Assembly: GCA_026122225.1 (NCBI GenBank)
Contig: JANEZZ010000739.1
Location: 1,860,001-1,924,000, forward strand
Source of the DNA: Heloderma charlesbogerti
Lineage: Eukaryota; Chordata; Lepidosauria; Squamata; Helodermatidae
Direction: 5' to 3'
DNA: 64,000 bases
Part shown: positions 54,052 through 64,000 of the stretch, in pieces
Layout: each line of letters opens with the position of its first letter
Numbering within the stretch: position 1 is the stretch's first letter
Notes under the pieces: model-generated
Told to the model about the DNA's origin: nothing
Database searches by the model: none
Seen by the model: only the letters and a program-made list of their open reading frames with translations
Program-made: the position numbers and the translations under genes

Positions 54052-54357
54052 CTTTAAGCACTACACCACGCTGTCTGTCTGGGAGCACAGCATCTGCACT
54101 TGTGTAGGGTTCCACGTGTTTGGGAGTCCTGAATGCACAGAGCTCCTGACTGCATGGTAGCCTAAGCATGCAGGCATAGACAAAATCCTCTTTTCAGGCA
54201 TCCATGGTCAACATGTGAACACCAGTGCAGCGGACAGGGCTGGGGAAGCACATTATGTCATGAGTGAAGAAAGCAGCATAGCCCCACTCTGCCTTCATGT
54301 GCATTGTGCTTACATATGGAAGTGTACCTCTGAAAGGGAGCTAATCATGTCTCCTAC

Positions 54358-54484
54358 CTTTCTGGGCTGAAATCTTTCCTTCTGGACATGGGATACAGAC
54401 ATAGCAGCAAAATGGCTTCCCTTCCTGCTTTTTCTTGTTGTGACCAGGGTAGCAGTGGTCGTTACACACAGAGATGGGTAGCAC
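54358..54484 (-). CDS. VMN2R: V2R gene B, exon 5 (cysteine-rich domain)
   Basis: 127 bp between acceptor TTTTTAGAATAG and donor G/GTAGGA. It encodes [20 protein letters not shown] and [17 protein letters not shown] with all six cysteines. It is open, with the same phases as in gene A. It is too short to stand out as an ORF and was found by matching exon 5 of A and D. Confidence 0.92.
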
Positions 54485-54748
54485 CTATTCTAAAAACACC
54501 AGCAGAGACTGTTTAGGATTTAGAATATATGTTTTCATAGTTGTGGTTTGATGTGCTCATATATAATTAAAGAGGAGCATGTTTTGTGGTGAGATTTCAA
54601 ATTCTAAAATGTCATCAAATTTAATTTCTTCTTTGGGACATGTCTTTTAGCTCTTCTCTTATCATGAGGATTTGGGGACAATGTCCAGTATTGACAAGTA
54701 TGAGAGCAGGTGATTGTCCCTTTAGGTTTTGTTGTTTGTCAGCTCTCT
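54485..54748. other. V2R gene B intron 4, left part
   Basis: The first about 60 bases are conserved with the same position in A and D. Nothing else was seen. Confidence 0.5.
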
Positions 54749-54756
54749 AGCTACTA

Positions 54757-55533
54757 TAGGGATGTCGGAGAATTTCTCCACGAATCTTGGGGAGGCCGAA
54801 TGCCAGCGCATTTGGCCCCCCCAAATTGGTGGAGAAACGGTCTGCCCCCCCTGCCCCCCCAGGACGGGACTTACCTTGCTCGAATGTCCCTGGTGGTGGC
54901 GGTGCGGCGGTGGCGGTGCAGCAGTGGCGGAGGCTGGTCTTCTGACCGGCCGCCGCCACTGCCATTTCCAAGTAAACCCCCCCCCCAAAACAAACAAATG
55001 TGATAGGCTACATAAAGATTTACATAGCCTATCATGGCTAGATTTAAAAAAAACAGCATGATAGGCTACGTAAATGTTTACATAACATTTACGTAGACTA
55101 CGGTGAAAATAAGGGGAACGCAAATAGCGTTGCCCTTATTTTTGCTGTAGTCTACGTAAATGTTTACGTAGACTACACATGCCAAAATAAGGAACGCAAA
55201 TGGCAGCGCCCATGGGTGCCGCCATTTGCATACACGCTTTTTTTTTTTTTTTCAAAGTCAGCTGTGATAGGCTACGTAAACATTTATGTAGCCTATCACA
55301 GCTGTCTGCAGGGATGCAAACGGTGGTGGCTATGGCTGTCGCCATTTGCGTCCCAGCAGACGATGAGGTTTCGTGGCCAGAGGGACGGGGCACCTCCCCC
55401 CCGGCCAGAATTTCGGCAGGGAGGGGCGGGGCACCTCCCCCCCGGACAGAATTTCAGCGGGGAGGGACGGGGCGCCTCCCCCCCACTGCGAAGCAAGCGT
55501 CGGGATCAGGTAAGGGACTTTCGTCCATCCCTA
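54757..55533 (-). mobile_element. Multi-hairpin hAT-type MITE (copy E13)
   Basis: 777 bp from TAGGGATGTCGGAG to CGTCCATCCCTA, with the ATGGCAGTGGCGG module and GAGCAAG/GTAAGTCCC on the minus strand. Flanking 8-mers AGCTACTA and CACTGGAA differ, so one flank has changed. The spacer between the TAGGCTAC and TAGTCTAC hairpins is partly collapsed at about 55075. Confidence 0.87.
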
Positions 55534-56494
55534 CACTGGAATATGTGGACTAGAAAGGAGCATCTTGGACAGACCAACCCTTCCACCTTTTTCTCCTACA
55601 GCCTAATGGGAACTCTCAAAGTCAGCTGAAGCTCCAGGATTCCCTGAGCAGAAAGATGTCTTGGAATCACCAGCCTAGATAGAGATACTTGAACACCAGG
55701 GGTGGGCAAGCTTTGTTCTGTAGACGACCACATTCCCTCGCGGGGAGTCTGTGGGGGGCAACATGATGATAATGAGCAGGACTGAACTCAAGAGTGAGCG
55801 GGGCTGAGCCAGAAGTAAGGTCTTTCTGCCTCTCTTTCTGCCACCACCACCCCGCCCCTGGGCCAGACTAAACATTCTAATAATTACATATAGTGTAGTT
55901 ATGTATTTTGCTTACTCTTTTGTAAGTGTTGCAGCCCTCCCCCCACAACAAAATTGCACACACCACGGGGTGGGGGAAGGTTAAAAAGAAAAGAAAAGCC
56001 TCCATTGATTCCAATGGGTGCTTTTTAACCCCACCCTTGTGGAAAAAAAGGTGTAGGAAATGTTGACCCCCCCTTCTGGATAGCCGTCATCCTGATCCAA
56101 ACTATGTTCCTGTAGTTTTTGACCATGGTCCAGTAGTTTTTGTGCTAGCCACAGGTAAAATCTGCTTTTTTCAAGAAAATGTGTCAAACCAAAGAGCTGT
56201 AATTTTTCAGTGCTTCAACGTGAGTATATGAGACTTGGAGAACTGGCAGGCTGTATGGAGGTGACTGAACCTGCCAAATTTCATACAGTTTGGTCCAGTA
56301 GTTTCTGTGCTAGCCATGCATAAAGTTTCCTTTTCTCAAAAGCTAAAAGGTAAAAATTGTAAATTTCACAAGGGATTAGAGATCCTAATCAAGAGGTGTT
56401 GATGGTGACAATTAGGAGGTCACTGTCCCTAATCGCAGGTGTAGGTTTGCAAAAGTACCTTCTTTTTGTCTGCCCTGAATCTGCCCCTGATCTG
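55534..56494. other. V2R gene B intron 4, no gene
   Basis: About 55699 has a CAGGGGTGGGCAAGC terminus like the short MITE at 14777, but no second end was found. A TTTTGACCATGGTCCAGTAG / TTTGGTCCAGTAGTTTCTGT pair recurs near 56115 and 56290. No gene. Confidence 0.45.
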
Positions 56495-56505
56495 AGGCTC
56501 TCATT

Positions 56506-57465
56506 TTTGTTGTTCAGTCATTAAGTTGTGTCCAACTCTTCGTGACCCCATGGTAGGGATGTACAAAAGTGACTTACCTGTTTGCGGATTATGTTTGTGG
56601 GGGGGGAGGCGTTCCGTCCCTCCCCCTGGAATCCTTGATGGGGGGGAGGCGCTCCATTCTTCCCCCCCAGAATCTTCGAATGGCCGGCTGTGCTCTGCAG
56701 CAGCTCTGCGGAGCAGCCGGCCAGGCCCAGCCAGGCCAGAGCCGTCCGCAGCTGGATTTCTGGCCGCGGAGGGCTCTGGGTAAAGAACAAAACCCACGTA
56801 CGCAAATGGCAGCGGCTACAGCTGCTGCCATTTGCATTCCTTCTTTCTGGCCGTCTTAATCTACGTAAATATTTACGTAGACTATGATAGCGAAAATAAA
56901 GGGGAATGCAAAAAGCGCCCGCTACGCTATTTGTGTTCCCCTTTATTTTTGCCGTCATAGTCTACATAAATATTTACATAGACAAAGATGGCCAAAAAGA
57001 AGGAATGCAAATGGTGGTGGCCATAGCCGCCGCCATTTGCGTACACGGGTTTGTGTTTTTTTTAAAACCCACCCAGCCATGATATGCTATGTAAATCTTT
57101 ACGTAGCCTATCACATCTTTTTTTTTTTACCAAGACTGGAAATGGCGGCGGCGGCAGCCGGTCGGAAGACCAGCCACCGCTGCCGCCAAAGCCGTCGCTG
57201 GAGCCGCCGCCGCCCAGAAGATCTGCCCCAAGTAAGTCTCGTCCCGGGGGGATCCGCAGGGGGGCGGGGGGTGGCAGGCCGTTCCGACATAGATTTCGCG
57301 GGGCCGAATGCACTGGCATTCAGCCTCACTGAGATCCGTGGCAGAATTCTCTGCCATTCCTACCCCATGGACCATAGCATGCCAGGCCTGCCTGTCCTCC
57401 GCTCTCTCCCGGAGCATGCTCAAGTTCATATTCATTGCATCGGTGATGCTATCTAGCCATCTCAT
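56506..57465 (-). mobile_element. BovB (RTE) LINE 3' end, interrupted by a MITE
   Basis: Two BovB pieces, 56506-56553 (3' tail side) and 57363-57465 (MRWLDSITDAMNMN..REDRQAWHAMVHG-type coding), are separated by MITE E14. The whole is flanked by an 11-bp TSD, AGGCTCTCATT (56495-56505 and 57466-57476), so it was a heavily 5'-truncated insertion of about 150 bp. Confidence 0.93.
56554..57362 (+). mobile_element. Multi-hairpin hAT-type MITE in BovB (copy E14)
   Basis: 809 bp with a perfect TSD, CCCCATGG (56546-56553 and 57363-57370), inside the BovB coding sequence. It belongs to subtype II (TAAATATTTA hairpins). The ATGGCGGCGGCGGCAGCCGG module begins at about 57141 and ends CCCAA/GTAAGTCTC. Confidence 0.96.
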
Positions 57466-57476
57466 AGGCTCTCATT

Positions 57477-58589
57477 AAAGCAAGGAAAAAAAGTTAAACA
57501 TCTCTTTGGCTGCACATTGCAATACACATTACCTGGAAAAGTTACACTGACTGAACTCAGTGGGGCTTCTTTATTAATTGCACTTCTGCACTTTCTCTAC
57601 TCCTTATAATTTTATACACCTCCCCCATTATTTGCCTTTCTTCTAAATTAAATAGCCCAAACATTGAAGCCTTCTATGTGGATTTTTTCTACCCCCCTGA
57701 TAATTTTGGCAGCCCTTTTCCCCAGGAGGATAAGATGAAGCAAACTTTTTTAAAAAATGCAATTAGCCTTGCCTGATCATATTCTGCTTATGGTCATTTG
57801 ATGTACCCAAGGGAAAACAAGTGACAGGCGAAGTGTCTTGGATAATCAGCAAAAGTGATGATGCTTTATATTATGTGTATTATGTAGGGCTTTGCCCCAT
57901 AATATATATTGGACTGTGTATTAGTGTACTGCTTTGGCTACACACTGTTTGCTCGTGCACAATACAGTGTGTGGTGCACTCAGACAGCACATGCACACAA
58001 ACACACACACACTCACGACCAAAAGCAAAGCAGATACAGCAACAAAAACTACCTAGAAGCTATGGGGTGAAGGGGAAGGGAAATAATACTAAAGCCTAAC
58101 AGAAAATAAATTGTGTGTGTGTGTGTGTGCGCGCGCACGCATTCTTTGTTTTTTTATAAGAATATAAAGAGTTGAAAAATGGGAAGGGAAGGAAGAATAA
58201 TTGAGAAGAGGCAGGGGGACCGAAGAATAAGAAGTACTATGTGAGGAAACAAAGTGCTAGGTTAAAAGTTCAGTCTTATTGGCACATAGAGATGTCACTT
58301 TCCAAGGCTCACTTCCCCCTCCCAAATCCTCCTCTCCCTCTCTCTTTTCTAGCATGTTCTTCCATTTGTTTGTACAGGCTGTCTGGGGTTCAGAATAATC
58401 CAAAGCAATCTGAATCCCTTTGGATCGCTCCGACCCACTTCGGACTGCTTTGGACCTCTCTGGACTGGCTTCAGATTTGGACCAAAGTGGTTTGAATCAC
58501 CCCGATCCACTTCAGAAGTCAAGATTCAGACTGAAGTGGTGCACAGCCCTATCAAAAACTACTGAAAGGTTGAGGAGAACCAACAGAGC
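57477..58589. other. V2R gene B intron 4, right part
   Basis: About 57600-57720 is a decayed CR1-like piece on the minus strand. (GT)n(GC)n lies at 58108-58140. A GGACT/TTGGAC-rich stretch at 58380-58545 ends GTGCACAGCCCTATC and may be a MITE. No gene. Confidence 0.45.
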
Positions 58590-58740
58590 TGCACCTACCC
58601 CTCCCATCCCTTGTGCAGCGTAAAGTATCCACAGGTGACCAAGGCTGTTTCAGCCCCAGGCCTGAAACTGCACTGTAATAGATCCAAATAATTATTCTTC
58701 TCTAAAATAGCTGGATTTGAGAGGCCCCCACGTGCCTCTC
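58590..58740 (-). mobile_element. L2-type LINE RT fragment
   Basis: Near-identical in content and limits to 462-605; the same short L2 piece occurs at both sites. Confidence 0.65.
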
Positions 58741-58785
58741 AAATCCAATTATCTCCAGGAACTAAGAGTTTGGGTTCTTTCTTAC

Positions 58786-59013
58786 CTCTTTAAATCTCCT
58801 ATGCCACACAATCTTTTCCTCTTGAATGCTCAACTCTTTGCCTGGAGGAGCCTGAGGACCCAGGCTTCCAACTTTGACTCTAACAAAAGATTGATTTTGG
58901 AAAGTTACCCAGTTTGTAACATCAAATTCTGTTACTAATTCTCCATTTTCATCAAAATGCACTGTTTCACCAGCACTGTTGTTGAAGGAGATACTCTTTA
59001 GAAAGGGGTGGAG
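58786..59013 (-). CDS. VMN2R: V2R gene B, exon 4
   Basis: 228 bp (76 codons) with acceptor GAACATAG and donor GAG/GTAAGA. It encodes LHPFLKSISFNNSAGETVHF, DENGELVTEFDVTNWVTFQN, FVRVKVGSLGPQAPPGKELS and IVWHRRFKE. It is open, phase 0 at both ends, and clearly orthologous in position to gene A exon 4. Confidence 0.94.
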
Positions 59014-59299
59014 CTATGTTCAAAGCAGAAAATTAAAAAAAAGACAAAAAAGGGATAGCAAGAAGGAATTAGGATCCTCACAATGAGTCTGACAAGCATC
59101 TTTCCCAGAAGAATGTATATTTCTTTGTTCTGACTTGAAGCACCTGCTTTTAGGCTCTACCTGGGTGTCGGCAATTGGAGGCTCCCAGGGCCAAATTTGT
59201 CCCTTTGTGGCACATGCACCTCCAACGACTAAGAACAGGTGAAAGTGGTGTAAACTAAAAGATATTTGGGACAGCAGAATTGGGCCACAAGATGTAGTG
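59014..59299. other. V2R gene B intron 3, no gene
   Basis: Nothing recognised apart from the exon 4 acceptor at the left edge. Confidence 0.45.
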
Positions 59300-59575
59300 A
59301 TGGGCCACCAATTTGGATCGCTTAAAGGGACACATTCATGAAGGAGAAGGCTATCATTGGCTCCTAGTCCTGATGGCTATGTGCTACCTCAGTATCAGAG
59401 GCGGTAGGCCTATGTACACCAGTTGCTGGGGAACATGGGTGGGAGGGTGCTGTTGCACTCATGCCCTGCTTGTGCGTTTCCTGTGGACAGCTGGTTGGCT
59501 CCTGTGTGAACAGAATGCTGGACTAGATAGTCCCTTGGTCTGATCCAGCATGGCTCTTCTTATGTTCATATGTCA
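59300..59575 (+). mobile_element. CR1-like LINE 3' UTR
   Basis: It contains ATGCTGGACTAGATAGTCCC, TTGGTCTGATCCAGCATGGC and TCTTCTTATGTTC, the plus-strand counterpart of 39285-39475. Confidence 0.75.
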
Positions 59576-59793
59576 TAAGCCATTGTAGAGTGAATATAGA
59601 GGTGCTGGTCAATCACACTCCCTTCCAGTGGTGGCCTCCCCCAGGGGTAAGTTCCAGAAACGGCCTCATCAAAAAGATGGAATGTTGAACCAGCAGAGCA
59701 ACATCAGTTAATGATAAATGTAGCACAAGTTCCACTGGGAGAAGCCAGGAAAAGGCCCGCATGTAATAATTGTGGTAATAAAAGCTTATAGAA

Positions 59794-59927
59794 CAGTCTT
59801 CCCCAACCTGGTGTCCTCCAGTTGTGGTGGACTACAATTCCCATCATCTCCAGCCAGCATGACCAGGCATAGCACTGGCTGGGGTGATGGGAGTTGTAGT
59901 CCATCACGCAAGGTGGGGGGAAGGCTG
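59794..59927. mobile_element. Short hAT-like MITE (134 bp)
   Basis: The ends CAGTCTTCCCCAACCTG and AGGTGGGGGGAAGGCTG are inverted repeats. The core has GGACTACAATTCCCATCATC and GATGGGAGTTGTAGTCC as inner inverted repeats. Flanks TTATAGAA and CTATTAAA match at 5 of 8. Confidence 0.7.
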
Positions 59928-60089
59928 CTATTAAAATGTATTATCTTCAAAAAACTCTACACAAATCCAAAAACGAAGAGTCTTGGGGCACCTTTAAAGG
60001 CCAACAAAAGATTATGCCGTAACAATTGTTTTAGTCTTTCATGTGCCACATAACTAACAAAGTCTAACAAAGACAAACAGATCTCTGGT

Positions 60090-60949
60090 AGGGATGGTGG
60101 AGAATTTCTCCCCGAAACTTCGGGGGGCCGAGCACCAACGTGTTCAGCCCCCCGAACAAGTTCCGGGGAGAAATCCTCTGCACCCCCCCGCCCCCCGCAC
60201 CCCCCCCCGGGACAGGACATACCTTTGCCGAATGTCCCTCCCGGCGGCGGGTCCGGCCAGCAGTTCGGCGGGTGTTCGTGCGGGGCGGGAGCGGCAGCCA
60301 GTCTTTTGACTGTCTGCCGCCGCCGCCATTCCAATCAAAGAAAAAGAAACACGCCCCCGTGATAGGCTACGTGACGATTCACGTAGCCTATCACGGCTAG
60401 ATTTGCAAAGTCAGCCGTGATAGGCTACGTCAATCGTCACGTAGCCTATCCCGGGTGACTTAAAAAAAAAAAAAAAAGCGCGTACGGATAATGGCGGCCC
60501 CCATAGGGAGCCGCCATTCCCGTTCCTTATTTGGTTGCTGTAGTCTACGTAAAGATTTACGTAGACTACAGCGACCAAATAAGGAACGTGAATGGCGGCT
60601 CCCTATGGGGGCCGCCATTAGCGTACGCGCTTTTTTTTTTTTTTAAAGTCACCCGTGATAGGCTACATGACGATTAACATAGCCTATCACGGCTGACTTT
60701 GCAGATCTAGCCATGATAGGCTACGTTAATTGTCACGTAGCCTATCACAGGGGCATTTAAAAAAAAAAAAAAACTTTCGAGTTCGCGGCCGGGCGAGGTG
60801 GGAAGCCTCCTCCCTGGCCTGAATTTCGGCCGGGGCGAGGCGGGAAGCCTCCCCCACCCAGCCTGAACTTCACGGGGGGAGCAGCGAAGCGCCTCCCCCC
60901 CACCGCGAACAAGCTTCGACGACAGGTAAGTGACTTTCGTCCACCCCTA
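60090..60949 (-). mobile_element. Multi-hairpin hAT-type MITE (copy E15)
   Basis: 860 bp from TAGGGATGGTGGAG to TCCACCCCTA, very close to E5 and E7, with a shorter centre. Flanks ATCTCTGG and GCCTCCAG match at only 4 of 8. The exon-like module ends CAAAG/GTATGTCC, so the donor-like site is altered here. Confidence 0.92.
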
Positions 60950-61079
60950 GCCTCCAGTTGTTTTTGCTGCAACAGACTAACCATTTGGAAAGTGTTACAA
61001 ATGTAACGATAATATGAGGATAGACCTGGGGGATCAGACTGAGGTTCCATCAGTCCCAGCATCCTGTTTCCAAAAGCAA

Positions 61080-62340
61080 TCAGCTCAATGCTTCCCTGTT
61101 ACTGCCCTCCATGCTGTAATCGGTACTCAGGGCTATACTGCCTGTCAACATGGAGGCCTCTTCTAGCTAATAGTTGCTCATAGAGCAGTCCTTCATTCGT
61201 ATGTTTAACTCCCTTTTAAAAGCCACCTAAGTCGATAGTCGTCATCAGATCTTATGGAAGTAAGTTCCATATTCTAATTATGCCTTGTGTGAAGAACTCC
61301 ATCCTTATATCTGTCCTGAATCTACTGCTATGATTTTCGTGGGCAGTCAAAAGATCTAGTGTTATGAGGGAGAGAACGAAAATCATCTCTCATGTTATGT
61401 CATGCATCATTTTATACACTTGTATCAGGTCCCCCTTTAATCATCCTTTTCTTAGACTAAACGATTCCTCAAAGTTTTAGCCTCTTTGGGGGAAGGTACT
61501 CTTCATCCATTTCTGTCCCCTGTGCTGCCTCCTTTTCCAACTCTTCTATAAATGTTTTGTGCTGGGAATGACCAAAACTCTACACAGTTTTTCCAATGCA
61601 GCCACACCAGAAGTTTGTATAAATGCATCACGCCTTGTCTAATAACGGCTAACATAGAATTTGCATTTTTTTCCACTGCTGCTGCCCTGTAAGGACCAAA
61701 CTACATACATGTGATGTTAACTCTGCAGCCCTGCTCCTGAGTACAGCTCCCCCCATCAACAAATTCCCAATGTACCCCCCCCCGCCAATTTAGATCAGAA
61801 CCTTAGTATGGGGAGAAAGGGCTTGTTTCAATGTATTTATCTTCTTACACTGGAAATGGGGGGAGTGGGATCCAGGTCTGAACTGGAACCACAGCAGGGG
61901 GCAAAGGCCAAAAGCCCCTGTGCCAACCAGGCTAGGATCACAAACTGGATTGGAGCCCCCCACTTGGGCAATTTATGTGTATCTGAAGGGGGGACACCCT
62001 GCACTCAAGGGCAGAACTACGCAGTTAAGGCAAATGTAATTTTTGTGAACCACCCAGAGAGTTTCCATGATTGGGTGGTATAGAAATAAATAAATAAATA
62101 AATAAATAAGTCCTGAGTAGATATTTTTATCGACCTTTCCACCACCAAAATCCCTTTCCTCTTTAATTACAGCAAGTTCAGTCCCCATCAGTGAATGTCA
62201 AGTTTTCCACTTTTGCCTGTGATCAGCATTTCACATTTACTACTGAATCTCATTTGCCATCTTGTTTCCAATTCACCCAGTCTGGAGAGCTCCTTATGAA
62301 GTTTTCACAGATTTGATATTTGGTATTATTATTACTTACG
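61080..62340 (-). mobile_element. Old CR1-like LINE remnant
   Basis: This is the uninterrupted paralogue of 606-1845. Further right (62180-62340) the sequence AATTCACCCAGTCTGGAGAG and TCATTTGCCATCTTGTTTCC continues the same type of old LINE. The coding sense is on the minus strand and is badly decayed. Confidence 0.6.
62035..62108 (+). mobile_element. L2-type LINE, tail only
   Basis: GTGAACCACCCAGAGAGTTT, then (AAAT)n: a very short 3' fragment of the L2 family. Confidence 0.8.
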
Positions 62341-62742
62341 ATCCTGAATAACTTGATGTCACTCGACCACCCTGGCTCTGTAATATTTCTGAATAACTGG
62401 AATATCACTGACACAGGATAGAGTTTCCTGGGACTGGCTATGTACTTCTTTCCCCTGCGAGTATCGTCCCTTTATCACTACACTGTGCTTCTGATTTTTT
62501 TAACCATCTTTTATTCCATACAGGAGTCCAACCTTTTTTCATTTTTTTTTTTTTTACCATGTTTGCTATGGTAACCTAGGAGTCTTCTACAGTGGATTTT
62601 TTGTTAGAAACCTTTTGGAACTTCACAGTTTGCAATGCCAACTGGATCACCCTCTCTCAATTACCCTCTTCTGGTTGGAAAGCTCTGTTTTTCTCACCAG
62701 CTCATGAAAACAGAGCTGAGCCTGCCTTTGGGGTGACATTAC

Positions 62743-63600
62743 CTGCCATGGCTGCAGGCTCCAAAGCCCCAGCATTCTACCATCCACCCTGGTTCTGTGT
62801 TTGGATCTGGATTCAGACATCATATATAGAGCATGGGCAATGGCGTGGGCAGCATTATAGACATTGTAGCTGTGGCCAGTCATGCTCATTTCAAAGAAAG
62901 TCCCTGGAAGGCTCTCCAGTTTCTCCTCCCCAGTGCAGCCTTCTTCAGGCTTCTCACCTTCAGCCATACTGGAATTCTTCAATGAACAACTAAAGGCTTT
63001 CTCCCAGAAGTCCTGGATAAAACCATCTTCTCTTTCCCAAGAAGGATTTACACTCTGGAGAAATGTCCTAAATCCAGGTGGCTCATTTGAATGAACTGTG
63101 AAAGAGATTGCACCCTGGAAGGATTGTATATCCCAGTCCTTTTGATAGGCACTTAATTTGAAATCCCACTGTTCTGTCACAATCCACACCTTGCCTAAGT
63201 GTGAATCCAGGACTGCCATATGAAGATACCAGCTCAAATTTAACATGGACGGTGGTGCACCATGGACAATAAACACATTGGCTTGGTTTTCCATGAGAGC
63301 AGGAAATTTGTCCAAATTACTTAAAAACATGTCTAACATTCCAGCAACGTCAGTCCATTTGGGTGTTCTTTCCACAAAGGCGGAACATATGTGATTTGCA
63401 GAAAGCATTGGCAACAAAACCTGGAAAAACCTTTCTCCATTGTCATCATCCACAGCAAAGAGGCCGACCCATGTCCATCTGAAATGCAGAAGTAACTGGA
63501 CAATCCCAATGTACTGATGAACTTCATTTGGAACCATCTGGTACAAGGAAGGCAGCAGTGTTTTTTCACTCAGCCCTGAGACAAGGGATCCATACGTGAT
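62743..63600 (-). CDS. VMN2R: V2R gene B, exon 3 (ligand-binding domain)
   Basis: 858 bp (286 codons, phase 0 at both ends) with acceptor TATTTTTATTTTAG and donor TGGCAG/GTAATG. It encodes ITYGSLVSGLSEKTLLPSLY, QMVPNEVHQYIGIVQLLLHF, RWTWVGLFAVDDDNGERFF, GKVWIVTEQWDF, DIQSFQGAISFTVHS, PSWEREDGFIQDFWEKAF and GHSYNVYNAAHAIAHALYMM, the main part of the Venus-flytrap ligand-binding domain. It is fully open. Exons 1-2 are expected to the right of 64000. Confidence 0.95.
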
Positions 63601-63796
63601 CTAAAATAAAAATAAAAACTGAAGCATTTTTTTTTTTAAAAAAAATGGAGTAGTGTTTATGAGTAAAATAACTTGCTAACAGCCATTGCTTTTGCCCAGA
63701 CACCTCTTAGAGGGAAGTGATATTTTCATCATATATCTTTGGATAAAACATGTAAGGCATGTCGAGTAGGAAGTTTCCCATCAGACTTCAGGTATT

Positions 63797-64000
63797 GGGA
63801 TCATAGAAGCATAAGACTTTGGATGGGAGGGACCATGAAGGTCATTGAGTCTATTGCCCTGCTCAATGCAAGATCCTCAACAAAGGATGCAACTGCAACA
63901 TCCCTGACATTTGGCTGTCCAGAGCCTTTGAATACCACCAGTGAAGGAGAGTTCACCATCTCCTGAGGTAGTCTGTTCCACTATTGAAAGCATTTATTGG
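63797..64000 (-). mobile_element. CR1 LINE 3' end, cut by the window edge
   Basis: Reverse-strand CR1 3' UTR: ATCATAGAAGCATAAGACTT (end repeat), then CCTGACATTTGGCTGTCCAG and GAGTTCACCATCTCCTGAGG. Confidence 0.88.

Larger units (their letters stand above)
53071..54083 (-). mobile_element. CORE-SINE broken into three pieces by two MITEs
   Basis: Pieces are 53071-53197 (tail, with CCTTGTGAGGTAGGTTAGGC), 53631-53703 (CORE, GACCAGCGCAAGGTCATCCA) and 54052-54083 (tRNA-like head, reverse of GCGTGGTGTAGTGCTTAAAG). Joined in this order they give a complete tRNA-derived CORE-SINE on the minus strand. Confidence 0.75.

Noticed and set aside
1..64000. Endogenous retrovirus or other viral genes
   Set aside because: No gag, protease or env-like frames were seen, and no LTR pair. 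All RT-containing frames have LINE signatures.

Overview
The window looks like intergenic and intronic DNA from a squamate reptile genome. The evidence is BovB (RTE) LINEs, CR1 and L2 LINEs, tRNA-derived CORE-SINEs, a SINE with a BovB-like tail, and a tandem cluster of vomeronasal type-2 receptor (V2R) genes. The species cannot be fixed from the sequence alone. No bacterial-type genes, rRNA, functional tRNA genes or CRISPR arrays were seen.

Host genes. All recognised host coding sequence belongs to V2Rs on the minus strand, arranged head to tail. Gene B has intact exons 3-6 (63600 down to 51592); exons 1-2 should lie beyond the right edge. Gene A has intact exons 3-6 (29161 down to 16886), but no exon 1 or 2 was found upstream. 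Between A and B is a remnant, psiD: one intact exon 5 (38786-38912) and a disabled exon 1 (about 41170-41419). A fourth unit, C, is a lone exon 1 (13663-13892) with no exon 2-6 found in the 13.7 kb before the left edge. Splice sites and phases agree between units (exon 3 to 4 and 4 to 5 phase 0; exon 5 to 6 split by one base). DNA upstream of exon 1 (C and D) and intron 5 (A and D) is paralogous, so the units are duplicates.

Mobile DNA fills most of the rest. BovB is present at 1-226, 798-1310, 14964-16160, 48455-50380 and 56506-57465. An almost intact L2-type LINE lies at 21250-23855 and other L2 pieces at 27636-28172 and 43377-46065. CR1 copies are mostly on the minus strand. SINEs and several short MITEs are also present.

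The most striking content is a family of about 15 multi-hairpin non-autonomous elements, about 0.76-1.0 kb when full length, making up roughly 11 kb (17%) of the window. They end in TAGGGATG/CATCCCTA-type termini and several have perfect 8-bp target-site duplications (TSDs), as expected for the hAT superfamily. Each is built from an ordered series of short hairpins folded into a larger palindrome. One end carries an exon-like GC-rich module followed by a conserved GTAAGT, and the other end a second outward GTAAGT. Half of a hAT transposase (4746-5740), in DNA flanked by similar termini, could represent the autonomous partner. Three or four other short elements share the termini but have different interiors.

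Layout: 1-13.6 kb transposon-rich with an unidentified two-exon coding remnant and decayed hAT DNA; 13.6-29.2 kb V2R C exon 1 and gene A; 29.2-38 kb hAT-MITE-dense; 38-42 kb V2R remnant D with CR1; 42-51 kb L2, SINE and BovB; 51.6-63.6 kb gene B; right edge CR1.
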